From Blautia obeum ATCC 29174 (lineage in GTDB: Bacteria > Bacillota > Clostridia > Lachnospirales > Lachnospiraceae): a stretch of 64,000 nucleotides of DNA. The notes below the pieces were generated by a model that worked only from the letters and a program-made list of their open reading frames with translations, ran no database searches and was not told the DNA's origin. Positions 42,707 through 51,241 of the stretch are shown piece by piece. Each line of letters begins with the position of its first letter. Position 1 is the stretch's first letter. Both the position numbers and the translations under genes were made by a program. The stretch is from NCBI RefSeq assembly GCF_025147765.1, contig NZ_CP102265.1, positions 67,501 through 131,500 of the forward strand. Direction: 5' to 3'.

Positions 42707-43387
42707 ATGACAAAAGATGAAGTAAAAAAACTCAGGATGAACAGTCCGGAATCACTACAGTTTTTAAATAATGCTACAAAGTTTTATAATTTAATGATGA
42801 TGTACCGTTGTGCTATCCGGGAAATTCAAACCAAACTTGAGGTTTTAGATGATGAATTTTCAGTTGAGAACAATCGAAATCCTATTTCATTTATAAAGAC
42901 AAGAATTAAGAAACCCAATAGTATTTATAATAAACTGCAGAAAATGGGACATGATTTTACAACAGAGAATATACAAACATATCTAAATGATGTAGCAGGT
43001 GTTCGAATAGTTTGTGCATTTATTGATGATATTTATATGATATCTGATTTGATCACACAACAAGATGATATCAAAGTTATTGAAGTAAAGGATTATATAA
43101 AAAATCCCAAACCAAATGGCTATCGAAGCTATCACATGATTGTTGAGATTCCTGTATTTTTTGCTAAGGGTAAAACACCTATGCGTGTAGAACTTCAAAT
43201 TCGAACTAATGGGATGGATTTCTGGGCAACGTTGGAACATCAGCTTCGTTATAAAAAAGGCGTTGAAGAAATGCCTGGATATGAAGAGATCAGTGAAGAA
43301 TTACTTCATTCTGCAAGAGTTGTCATTGAAGCAGATAATGAAATGCAGAGAATAAAAGACAAAATTGGTATGTTCCACGAAATTTAA
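42707..43387 (+). CDS. Small alarmone synthetase (RelP/RelQ-like GTP pyrophosphokinase)
   Basis: A 226-residue protein with the RelA/SpoT synthetase fold only: SFIKTRIKKPNSIYNKLQKM (ATP-binding basic stretch), DVAGVRIVCAFIDDIY (catalytic Asp), KPNGYRSYHMIVEIP (GTP stacking Tyr) and VELQIRTNGMDFWATLEHQL with the catalytic Glu. No hydrolase or ACT domain. Such enzymes make (p)ppGpp in response to stress, often envelope stress. AGAAAGGAAAG precedes the ATG. It lies 38 bp after bsh and 36 bp before cardiolipin synthase. Confidence 0.92.
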   Translation: MTKDEVKKLRMNSPESLQFLNNATKFYNLMMMYRCAIREIQTKLEVLDDEFSVENNRNPISFIKTRIKKPNSIYNKLQKMGHDFTTENIQTYLNDVAGVRIVCAFIDDIYMISDLITQQDDIKVIEVKDYIKNPKPNGYRSYHMIVEIPVFFAKGKTPMRVELQIRTNGMDFWATLEHQLRYKKGVEEMPGYEEISEELLHSARVVIEADNEMQRIKDKIGMFHEI

Positions 43388-43423
43388 GCAGAAATTTGAT
43401 TGAGTAGAAAGGTTGGAATATAC

Positions 43424-44983
43424 ATGAAACAAGATACTTTAGAAGGAAAAGCGAAAACAAAAAACGGAGTAAAACGATTGTGTTTTTCCATAATCTGCAT
43501 TCTTCTAGAAGTAGTTTTTATTATTACTATTGTAACACGCTTAAATGAATATGCAGAAATCATAAATCTATTTACAAGGATTTTAAGTGGAATTTTAGTT
43601 TTGAGATTGTATGCATCAGATAAGACATCTTCCATGAAAATGCCTTGGGTTATATTAATTTTAATTTTCCCAATTATGGGTGTAGGCCTATATTTATTGA
43701 TTGGTTTGAATGGTGGCACACATAAAATGCGTGAGCGATATGCAGAAATTGATAGCAAATTGTTACCAATGCTTTCCGATAATCAGGAGTGTTTGAGCAA
43801 AATAAAAGAAACAATTCCGAAAGCAGGAAATATAGCAAGTTACATACAAAGAAATTCGCAGTATCCAATCTATCAGAATACGGATATTGTGTATTTTGAT
43901 GAAGCAGTGAAAGGATTAGAGGCACAGCTTAAGGATTTGGAGAAAGCACAGAAGTTTATCTTCATGGAGTATCATGCTATAGAAGATGCAGAGGCGTGGC
44001 ATAAGATCCAAAAGATTCTGGAAGAACGAGTAAAAGTTGGAGTGGAAGTACGCATATTTTATGATGGTATGGGTTCTATAGGATTTATTAATACTGATTT
44101 TGTAAAAAAAATGGAGTGCGTAGGAATTCATTGCCGTGTATTCAATCCGTTTGTACCAGGTTTAAATTTGTTCTTGAACAATCGTGATCATAGAAAAATA
44201 ACAGTTATTGATGGAAAAGTCGGATTTACAGGTGGATATAATCTAGCAAACGAATATTTTAATTACACACACCCGTATGGACAGTGGAAAGATACAGGTA
44301 TTCGTTTAGAAGGAGATGCTGTTCAGTCGCTTACGGTGACATTTTTGGAAATGTGGAATGCAGTAAGTGATAAGGATGCTAATGATTCTGATTTTAGTAA
44401 ATACCTTTTCCACTATGATTATGCGGCACAGCAAACTGGGTTTGTTCAACCTTATGCAGACAGCCCTATGGATAATGAGCAAGTAGGAGAAGAAGTTTAT
44501 ATCAGTATGATAAATAAAGCTGAAAAATACTGTTGGTTTATGACTCCATATCTAATCATAACAGATGAAATGACGCATGCGTTATGTCTGGCTGCTAAGC
44601 GAGGGGTAGACGTAAGAATTATCACACCTGGTATCCCTGATAAAAAATTTATTTATAATATAACTCGTTCTTTTTATCATGGATTAGTTAAACATGGTGT
44701 TCGTGTTTATGAGTGGACTCCTGGTTTCTGTCATGCAAAAATGAGTGTAGCAGATGACTGTATGGCAACTTGTGGAACAATTAATCTGGATTATCGAAGT
44801 TTATATCACCATTTTGAAAACGGCTGTTTTATGGCAGATTGTCAGGCAGTTGTGGAAATAAAAAATGATCTGATAAGAACGATGGGAGAATGTCGTGATG
44901 TGACAGACCAATATCAAACCGGACGAAGTGCATATTTGCGACTGGGACAATTATTTATGAGATTATTTGCTGGATTGCTATAA
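43424..44983 (+). CDS. cls: Cardiolipin synthase
   Basis: A 519-residue phospholipase D-type enzyme: two N-terminal membrane helices (about 18-75) and two HKD motifs, NRDHRKITVIDGKVGFTGGYN (about 245-265) and CHAKMSVADDCMATCG (about 437-452). It joins phosphatidylglycerols into cardiolipin in the membrane. The ATG at 43424 is preferred (AAAGGTTGG upstream) over a TTG eight codons before. It closes the bsh operon and is followed by a strong hairpin. Confidence 0.92.
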   Translation: MKQDTLEGKAKTKNGVKRLCFSIICILLEVVFIITIVTRLNEYAEIINLFTRILSGILVLRLYASDKTSSMKMPWVILILIFPIMGVGLYLLIGLNGGTHKMRERYAEIDSKLLPMLSDNQECLSKIKETIPKAGNIASYIQRNSQYPIYQNTDIVYFDEAVKGLEAQLKDLEKAQKFIFMEYHAIEDAEAWHKIQKILEERVKVGVEVRIFYDGMGSIGFINTDFVKKMECVGIHCRVFNPFVPGLNLFLNNRDHRKITVIDGKVGFTGGYNLANEYFNYTHPYGQWKDTGIRLEGDAVQSLTVTFLEMWNAVSDKDANDSDFSKYLFHYDYAAQQTGFVQPYADSPMDNEQVGEEVYISMINKAEKYCWFMTPYLIITDEMTHALCLAAKRGVDVRIITPGIPDKKFIYNITRSFYHGLVKHGVRVYEWTPGFCHAKMSVADDCMATCGTINLDYRSLYHHFENGCFMADCQAVVEIKNDLIRTMGECRDVTDQYQTGRSAYLRLGQLFMRLFAGLL

Positions 44984-44998
44984 GAATCTGATGAAACG

Positions 44999-45052
44999 AC
45001 CTTTCAAAAAACAGTTGATTTAGAAGTTAACTGTTTTTGAAAGGCCGTTTTT
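44999..45052 (+). terminator. Terminator of the bsh-alarmone-cls operon
   Basis: CCTTTCAAAAAACAGTT pairs with AACTGTTTTTGAAAGG, followed by CCGTTTTTG. The stem is 16-17 bp. Confidence 0.88.
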
Positions 45053-45181
45053 GCTATATCTAACAGTCTGTTGTACAAAGAAGATTTTGCATAGATGAAA
45101 AAAACAAACCTTGTTGAGGTTAAATTGAGATTGACTTTGTATTGTATAAGTATGAAATAAAAAGGAATCAGGTGATGTACA

Positions 45182-46615
45182 ATGAAAAAGCATAAAATAT
45201 GTAAAATCCTTCTTGTTATACTGGCAATTTTTTTATGTGTGGCTTTTTATGAATTGCTCGGAACCTGCGTTGCATATAAAAAGCAGCCGGAAGTGTCCAA
45301 TACAACCAAAAAAGAAACAAAAAATGAGTCATGGAACGAATGCAGTGAAAATACAGAACGGGCAGTAATCATAGAAAAGAATCCAGAAGCGCTTTTACAA
45401 AGAGTGCGTTTGATCAAGAATGCAAAAAAGGAAATTATTCTTTCTACTTTTGCATTTCAATCCGATGAAAGTGGAAAATTGATTTTAGGAGCACTGCATG
45501 ATGCGGCAGACAGAGGGGTACATATTCGTCTGTTAGTAGATGGAATGGAGAGCTGGATTGATATGGAAGGAAATCCGTATTTCTATGGATTATCTTCCCA
45601 TGAGAATGTTGAAATTAAACTGTATAATAAGGCCAATCCGTTGAAACCGTGGAAAATGATGGGTAGAATGCATGATAAATATTTGATTGCAGATGGAAAG
45701 AGATATATTCTTGGGGGAAGAAATACATACAATTATTTCCTGGGTGATTTTCCGGGACATAAGAACTATGACAGAGACGTGTTAGTGGTTTGCGATGAAC
45801 CTGAGAAAGAAAATTCAGTTAACCAGTTGTCAGAGTATTTTGAAACCATATGGAATCAGGAAGACAGTGGTTATTTTCATAACAATAAAAAACTGGCAAA
45901 TAGAAAATCTGTAAAGAACGCAGTTTTAGAGCTACAGAACAGTTATCAGAAATATTTTGAAGAGAATAAGGAAAGAATCTGCGAGACCGATTATACGGAT
46001 GAAACTTTTGAGACAGAAAAGATTACATTAGTGTCAAATCCTATTCACACAGGTTCCAAAGAACCAGTAGTGTGGTATCAGTTGGGAGAATTGATGAAAA
46101 ATGCAAAAAATCGTGTGAAGATCCACACGCCATATATTATCTGTAATGATATGATGTATAATACATGGGAGGAGATTGCAGAGAACGTTTCAGATTTTTC
46201 TATCATGACAAATTCAGTTGCGAATAATGGGAATCCATTTGGGTCTGCCGATTATGCGAAAAACAGAAATAGAATCTTAAGTACAGGAATTAATATCTGG
46301 GAATATGAAGGCGGTTATTCATACCACGGAAAAAGTATTCTGATTGACGATGATCTGTCTGTAATCGGTTCCTTTAATATGGACATGAGAAGTGCATATC
46401 TGGATACGGAACTGATGCTTGTAATACGCAGTAAAGATATTAATAAACAGTTGGAAGAGGGCATGATGGAATATGAAAAAGTGTCCCGCCAGATATTAGA
46501 AGGCGGAACTTATAATGATCCATATCATGTAGAGCCAATCGAATTAACAAAGAAACGTCAGAGAAAAATATTTTTGGTACAGCATCTGCTTGGATGGGCA
46601 AGGTATCTGTTTTAA
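45182..46615 (+). CDS. Exported phospholipase D-like protein
   Basis: A 477-residue protein with one N-terminal membrane anchor or signal (residues 8-30) and two HKD-type sites: MHDKYLIADGKRYILGGRN (about 162-180) and YHGKSILIDDDLSVIGSFN (about 380-398). The spacing is that of cardiolipin synthase/PLD enzymes but the multi-helix start is missing, so it acts on the outer face of the membrane. It may be a second cardiolipin synthase or a phospholipase. It heads the second operon; its end overlaps no gene and the regulator follows after 17 bp. Confidence 0.85.
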   Translation: MKKHKICKILLVILAIFLCVAFYELLGTCVAYKKQPEVSNTTKKETKNESWNECSENTERAVIIEKNPEALLQRVRLIKNAKKEIILSTFAFQSDESGKLILGALHDAADRGVHIRLLVDGMESWIDMEGNPYFYGLSSHENVEIKLYNKANPLKPWKMMGRMHDKYLIADGKRYILGGRNTYNYFLGDFPGHKNYDRDVLVVCDEPEKENSVNQLSEYFETIWNQEDSGYFHNNKKLANRKSVKNAVLELQNSYQKYFEENKERICETDYTDETFETEKITLVSNPIHTGSKEPVVWYQLGELMKNAKNRVKIHTPYIICNDMMYNTWEEIAENVSDFSIMTNSVANNGNPFGSADYAKNRNRILSTGINIWEYEGGYSYHGKSILIDDDLSVIGSFNMDMRSAYLDTELMLVIRSKDINKQLEEGMMEYEKVSRQILEGGTYNDPYHVEPIELTKKRQRKIFLVQHLLGWARYLF

Positions 46616-46632
46616 TAAGGAGGAAGGAAAAC

Positions 46633-47304
46633 GTGTTTCAAATATTGATTGTAGAAGATGATAAAGAATTAAGCCAGCTATTCCAAAAAGTGCTTGAGAA
46701 GAATGGATATCAAGTCAAAAGTGCATCGGATGGAGCACAGGCATTAGAAGTATTGGATAAGGAATATATTGATCTGATCATTTCTGATATTATGATGCCG
46801 GTTATGGATGGCTATGAACTGGTGTCAGAACTTCGTTCAGCAGGATATCAGATACCAGTGCTTATGATCACTGCGAAAGGTTCCTTTGATGATATGCGTC
46901 AGGGATTTTTTTCGGGAAGCGATGATTATATGGTAAAACCGGTAAATGTGAATGAAATGGTTTTAAGAGTCGGAGCACTGCTTCGCCGTGCACAGATATT
47001 GAATGAACACAAAATTGTGATCGGTTCAACAGAGTTTGATTATGATGCAATGACGGTTACAACTGATAAGGAAAGTCTTGTTTTACCTAAAAAACAATTC
47101 CTGCTTTTATATAAGCTTGCAGCTTCGCCAGGCAGAACATTTACAAAACAACAGTTGATGGATGAAGTATGGGGATACGAGACGGAGGCAGACCCACATA
47201 CAATAGAGGTACATATAGGAAGACTCAGAGAGCGTTTTAAAGATAACCCGGATTTTGAAATCGTAACAATGCGTGGAATTGGATACAAGGTGGTGAAAAA
47301 ATAA
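46633..47304 (+). CDS. OmpR-family response regulator
   Basis: 223 residues from GTG behind AAGGAGGAAGG. The receiver domain (1-118) has the acidic pair EDD, the phospho-acceptor Asp about residue 53 (LIISDIMMPVMDG) and the conserved Lys in DDYMVKPV. The winged-helix DNA-binding domain (about 130-222) ends RFKDNPDFEIVTMRGIGYKV. It is the partner of the histidine kinase, whose ATG overlaps the stop of this gene (TAATG). Confidence 0.93.
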   Translation: MFQILIVEDDKELSQLFQKVLEKNGYQVKSASDGAQALEVLDKEYIDLIISDIMMPVMDGYELVSELRSAGYQIPVLMITAKGSFDDMRQGFFSGSDDYMVKPVNVNEMVLRVGALLRRAQILNEHKIVIGSTEFDYDAMTVTTDKESLVLPKKQFLLLYKLAASPGRTFTKQQLMDEVWGYETEADPHTIEVHIGRLRERFKDNPDFEIVTMRGIGYKVVKK

Positions 47305-48347
47305 TGGAACAAAAGAAAAAAAAAGGATTGCGGATCCGATCCTGTCTGACTGGTGCAATCTGGCTGGCACTTGTATTTTCAACAGTCATATCTGCTTTAT
47401 TATTTGCTTTTTTGAATCATTTTTTTAATCTGCCGGGCAGCATACCTGTGCTTGGCTGGCTTTTGATTTTCAATACATTGATTGCAGGGCTGATCACTTC
47501 CTTTATCAATGCAAAGTTACTGGAACCAATTACCAGACTTAGTAAAGCAATGAAGGAAGTTTCTCAGGGAGATTTTGAACAGCATTTGGAAACGAACAGC
47601 CGTATAGCAGAAGTTGGAGAATCTTATCAAAGTTTTAACGTTATGACAAAAGAACTTCGTGCAACAGAGGTGCTGCAGATGGATTTTGTATCTAATGTTT
47701 CTCATGAGTTTAAGACCCCGATTAATGCTATTGAAGGATATACAATGCTGCTTCAGGGAGAAGAACTGTCTCCGGATCAAGAGGAATATGTAGAAAAAAT
47801 CTTATTTAACACCCAAAGACTTTCCGGATTGGTTGGTAATATTTTGCTGTTATCCAAGTTAGAGAATCAGAATATACCAATGAAAAAAACAGAATATCGT
47901 CTGGATGAACAGATCCGCCAGGCATTTCTTTCATTGGAAACAAAATGGACAGAAAAAGAAATTGGTTTTCAGGTAGAATTGGAGGAAGTTAAATATACTG
48001 GGAATGAAGGACTTTTTATGCATATCTGGATAAATCTTTTGGATAATGCGATTAAGTTCAGCCCTTCAAAGGGGACAATTACGATGTTTCTGAAACAAGA
48101 ACAGGATTCTGTTAAGTTCATTCTGGAAGATGAAGGACCAGGAATAGAGGATGATGTAAAATCCAGAATATTTGACAAGTTCTATCAGGTAGATGGATCT
48201 CATAAAGCAGAAGGAAATGGCCTAGGTCTTGCACTTGTAAAACGGATTGTAGATAGTGCCGGAGGAACAATCAAAGCAGAAAACCGTGAATATGGTGGAT
48301 GCAGATTTGTTATAGAGCTGCCAAAGCAGAAAGATGAGATTATATAG
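47304..48347 (+). CDS. Sensor histidine kinase
   Basis: A 347-residue membrane kinase with two helices (about 15-38 and 48-68) and almost no extracellular loop, so it senses within the membrane or through a partner. HAMP follows (about 68-118), then the phospho-acceptor His in NVSHEFKTPINAIEGY (about 134), the N box WINLLDNAIKFS and G boxes DEGPGIEDD and EGNGLGLALVKRIV. Kinases with tiny loops often sense membrane or antibiotic stress (intramembrane-sensing type). It is coupled to the upstream regulator. Confidence 0.92.
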   Translation: MEQKKKKGLRIRSCLTGAIWLALVFSTVISALLFAFLNHFFNLPGSIPVLGWLLIFNTLIAGLITSFINAKLLEPITRLSKAMKEVSQGDFEQHLETNSRIAEVGESYQSFNVMTKELRATEVLQMDFVSNVSHEFKTPINAIEGYTMLLQGEELSPDQEEYVEKILFNTQRLSGLVGNILLLSKLENQNIPMKKTEYRLDEQIRQAFLSLETKWTEKEIGFQVELEEVKYTGNEGLFMHIWINLLDNAIKFSPSKGTITMFLKQEQDSVKFILEDEGPGIEDDVKSRIFDKFYQVDGSHKAEGNGLGLALVKRIVDSAGGTIKAENREYGGCRFVIELPKQKDEII

Positions 48348-48380
48348 TTTTAAGATAAATTAGAAGATGGGAGGATTTAT

Positions 48381-49445
48381 ATGACATTTTATCAGGAGCT
48401 GCAGTTAAATCAGGCAGGTTCTAAAAACCTGTTGAAAAAGAGTGAAACACTAAAAGAAAAATTATATCATATGTGGGTATATCTGGTGAAGATAGCTCTT
48501 ACATTGGCATTTTGTTTTTTCTTTGTTAGTATTTTCAGCATCCTATTTGGAAATGAGAACAGCATTGTAGGTGTAGTAGTCTTATTATGTCTCATGGTGT
48601 TTAGAAATGCGGATCTGGGGATCCACACCGGACAATCTACGATGCTTTTGGCTTTGTTCTTTGTAATTATGACTGTATGTCCGCATTTAGCAAATCAGTT
48701 TTCACCGGTATTGGGAATGCTGTTAAATATTGCGGCACTGGCTGTGTTGATTCTGTTCGGATGCCATAATCCATTCATGTTTAATCAATCTACATTGGTT
48801 CTTGGGTATCTGCTGCTATATGGTTATGATGTTACGGGAAAAAGCTATCAGATGCGATTAGTCGGGATGGCTTTAGGTGCAGCACTTACCTGCTTCGTAT
48901 TTTATCGAAATCATAAAAACAGAACTTATAAAAGAAATCTGAAAGATCTGATACAAGAATTTGATATCACTTCTTCCAGAACAAAATGGCAGATATGTCA
49001 GATTTTATGCGTACCGATTGTCCTTTGCATTGCAGAACTTTGTAATATGCCACGTGCAATGTGGGCTGGTATTGCGGCCATGTCCGCGATTTTGCCGTTT
49101 ATGGAAGATATGCACTACAGAGTCCGTAAAAGGATTGTCGGAAATATTGCAGGTGTTATATGTTTTACAGTATTATATTTTCTGCTTCCTTCATCAATCT
49201 ATGCATATATAGGAATTCTTGGTGGAATCGGTGTAGGATTTTCAGCACAATATGGCTGGCAGGCAGTATTTAACACATTTGGTGCTTTAGCCATTGCTGC
49301 AGAGACTTATGGACTACAAGGAGCGGTTAGTCTTAGAGTGATTCAAAATGTTTTTGGTGTTGTGTTTGCTTTAGCATTTTGTGCTGTATTTTATTGGTTT
49401 ATGTCGAAACAAAAGGAAAGTGATGTGACCGTACATGCAGAGTGA
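48381..49445 (+). CDS. FUSC-like multi-pass membrane protein
   Basis: A 354-residue protein with about nine hydrophobic helices in two groups (about 35-150 and 205-345), separated by a cytoplasmic stretch (about 170-200). The repeated halves and the motif MWAGIAAMSAILPFMEDMHYRVRKRIVGNIAG resemble the FUSC / aromatic acid exporter family. It is likely an efflux protein for amphipathic or aromatic compounds. GGGAGG precedes the ATG. It overlaps the next gene by 11 bases, so lipid synthesis and export are co-expressed. Confidence 0.72.
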   Translation: MTFYQELQLNQAGSKNLLKKSETLKEKLYHMWVYLVKIALTLAFCFFFVSIFSILFGNENSIVGVVVLLCLMVFRNADLGIHTGQSTMLLALFFVIMTVCPHLANQFSPVLGMLLNIAALAVLILFGCHNPFMFNQSTLVLGYLLLYGYDVTGKSYQMRLVGMALGAALTCFVFYRNHKNRTYKRNLKDLIQEFDITSSRTKWQICQILCVPIVLCIAELCNMPRAMWAGIAAMSAILPFMEDMHYRVRKRIVGNIAGVICFTVLYFLLPSSIYAYIGILGGIGVGFSAQYGWQAVFNTFGALAIAAETYGLQGAVSLRVIQNVFGVVFALAFCAVFYWFMSKQKESDVTVHAE

Positions 49446-50007
49446 AGGAAGTCAGAAAGAAAATTTGAATAGAATTATTACAGTACCCAATTTGCTTTCT
49501 TTTTTTCGGTTTTGTCTGATTCCAGTAATTATATGGAGTTATTGTGTAAAGGAAAATCCTTTGTTAGCAGGAGAAATCTTATTGCTATCCGGTCTTACGG
49601 ATCTCGCTGATGGATATATTGCAAGAAGATTCCATAGGATTAGTAATTTAGGAAAAATACTTGATCCGGTGGCTGATAAACTGACACAGGCAGCGATGTT
49701 AATCTGTCTGTTTACTCGTTTTCCGCATGTGCTTCTTTTAATCGCAATAATGGCAGGTAAGGAGCTGTATATGGTAGTCAGTGGATGTCTTGTGATACAA
49801 AAGACAGGAAAAGTACATGGTGCAGACTGGCATGGAAAGATAGTAACCTTTTTATTATATGGAACTGTAGCGGTGCATATTATATGGTTCCACATTACAC
49901 CGATGGTATCAGATCTGTTGATTGGTTTGTGCGCTATAATGATGGTCATATCGGTTGCTCTGTATATTATCCAGAATACCAGGACTCTTAAGGGAGAGAC
50001 TGTATAA
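49435..50007 (+). CDS. CDP-alcohol phosphatidyltransferase (PgsA-like)
   Basis: A 190-residue membrane enzyme. The family motif D-x2-D-G-x2-A-R-x8-G-x3-D-x3-D is complete in DLADGYIARR...GKILDPVADK (about 57-84). The four or five hydrophobic helices and N-terminal IITVPNLLSFFRFCLIPVI are typical of phosphatidylglycerophosphate synthase. It would make the anionic lipid that cardiolipin synthase then uses. A separate housekeeping pgsA is likely elsewhere. It is the last gene of the operon. Confidence 0.88.
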   Translation: MQSEGSQKENLNRIITVPNLLSFFRFCLIPVIIWSYCVKENPLLAGEILLLSGLTDLADGYIARRFHRISNLGKILDPVADKLTQAAMLICLFTRFPHVLLLIAIMAGKELYMVVSGCLVIQKTGKVHGADWHGKIVTFLLYGTVAVHIIWFHITPMVSDLLIGLCAIMMVISVALYIIQNTRTLKGETV

Positions 50008-50135
50008 GCAATTTTATATTGCAATGACTAGAAAAATATTTAGGAGAAGATAGATATAAACAGTAAGTCAAACACACAAACTATGGAGTCTTTAGTCGGT
50101 TTAATAAAATTTCAGATAGAAAATAAATCATTATA

Positions 50136-50180
50136 AAAAGATCCTGTTCATACTATGATATATAGAACAGGATCTTTATT
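50136..50180. terminator. Bidirectional terminator between the lipid operon and the repressor unit
   Basis: AAAGATCCTGTTC pairs with GAACAGGATCTTT, with A-rich and T-rich flanks on the two sides. It lies between converging genes. Confidence 0.88.
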
Positions 50181-50184
50181 TACT

Positions 50185-50337
50185 TTATTTCGCCAGGAAA
50201 TTGCTCTGAATCTCCATCGGCATATGATAAGCCTGGCCTCGTTTTGTCAGGCTGTATAATTTAAAGCTCATTAGTTCCGGAGTCGCATTCAATGAACTGC
50301 AGAGTCCGAAATAATCCAGGTCCTCGTTCTGAACCAT
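50185..50337 (-). CDS. Small ORF downstream of the S24 repressor
   Basis: A 50-residue frame beginning MVQNEDLDYFGLCSSLNA and ending MPMEIQSNFLAK. AAAAGGCTG precedes the ATG, it lies 13 bases after the repressor stop, and it ends right at the bidirectional terminator, so it would be co-transcribed with the repressor. I do not recognise a family. It could be an anti-repressor or an element-borne accessory peptide, or the tail of a lost gene. Confidence 0.45.
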   Translation of the reverse strand: MVQNEDLDYFGLCSSLNATPELMSFKLYSLTKRGQAYHMPMEIQSNFLAK

Positions 50338-50350
50338 CAGCCTTTTAAAA

Positions 50351-51058
50351 TTAGCCAACTACTTTTCCAAAAGTTTTTAAGGTGGATCCGGAAGTGACTT
50401 GGATAGGGGCATATTTTTTATTTAGAGAAATAAGCTGAATACCGGAATCGGATTGATGATATTTCTTTACATAAGCATCACCATCAAGGAAGAAGACACC
50501 GATTTCTCCTTCTTCAAGTGTTTCTTGTTTATGAATCCAGATGATCTGTCCATCCAGATAGAGAGGCTCCATGCTGTCACCACATACCCGGACACCGAAG
50601 TCAGCACTGGAAGATACTTCATCACCAACTTCAATTTCGGAAAAACGGTCGGAATCAAGGAATTGTCCTGTTCCAGCTGAAACCGGGAGATCATAGAGAC
50701 TGAGAGTTCTTCGTGGAAATTGATAAATGATTGGTTCTTCTCGAATGTATTCCCCACTTTTCATTAATAGGTTCATGTAGTCAAGAACTTTGGCTTGTCC
50801 TTCGTCATTTAATTTGGAGAAAAGTTTCTCATCCGTTCCAATCTGGAATGTTCTATTTATATCGGAAATCTCAAGAATCTCACAGAGGGCAAAAAATTGT
50901 AAAACATTTGGCAGGTTTACATTTTTTTCCCATTTACTGATAGAATGAGCTTTTACATCTAAGCCTCTTTCACACAGAAGAGCTGCCAGTTGTGGTTGAG
51001 ACAGTTTTCGGTATTTTCTTTTATTAGCAATAATGGATCCAAAATCTTTCTTTATCAT
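50351..51058 (-). CDS. XRE-S24 repressor (CI/LexA-like, self-cleaving)
   Basis: A 235-residue repressor. The N-terminal XRE helix-turn-helix covers about 5-65 (ANKRKYRKLSQPQLAALLCE) and the C-terminal S24 peptidase about 120-230. The catalytic Ser lies in VCGDSMEPLY (about 162) and the Lys in GDAYVKKYH (about 198). RecA-stimulated self-cleavage would lift repression upon DNA damage. The second of two adjacent ATGs (51058) has better spacing to GGAGG. It is divergent from the Y-family polymerase, whose promoter carries an SOS box. Confidence 0.9.
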   Translation of the reverse strand: MIKKDFGSIIANKRKYRKLSQPQLAALLCERGLDVKAHSISKWEKNVNLPNVLQFFALCEILEISDINRTFQIGTDEKLFSKLNDEGQAKVLDYMNLLMKSGEYIREEPIIYQFPRRTLSLYDLPVSAGTGQFLDSDRFSEIEVGDEVSSSADFGVRVCGDSMEPLYLDGQIIWIHKQETLEEGEIGVFFLDGDAYVKKYHQSDSGIQLISLNKKYAPIQVTSGSTLKTFGKVVG

Positions 51059-51190
51059 CATACACCTCCATATGCAGGTATTTATTCCCTATATATACTA
51101 TAACCCATAACAGATAAAAAATCAACAATAATAGCGTTAAAATCCAGAAAATCAACATATTTGCTGCTTTATAAAGATTTAAAAACGATA

Positions 51191-51223
51191 TATAATGCCT
51201 GTATAGAAAAAGAACACACGTTC
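51191..51223 (+). promoter_or_regulatory. -10 element and SOS (LexA) box before the Y-family polymerase
   Basis: TATAAT at 51191-51196 is followed by GAACACACGTTC at 51212-51223, a perfect match to the Firmicutes SOS box GAAC-N4-GTTC, extended to a 14-base palindrome by flanking A and T. Placed just past the likely transcription start, it would block transcription until LexA, or the adjacent S24 repressor, is inactivated. The -35 region is weak. Confidence 0.88.
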
Positions 51224-51241
51224 TAAAAGGGAGGTGAAAAT

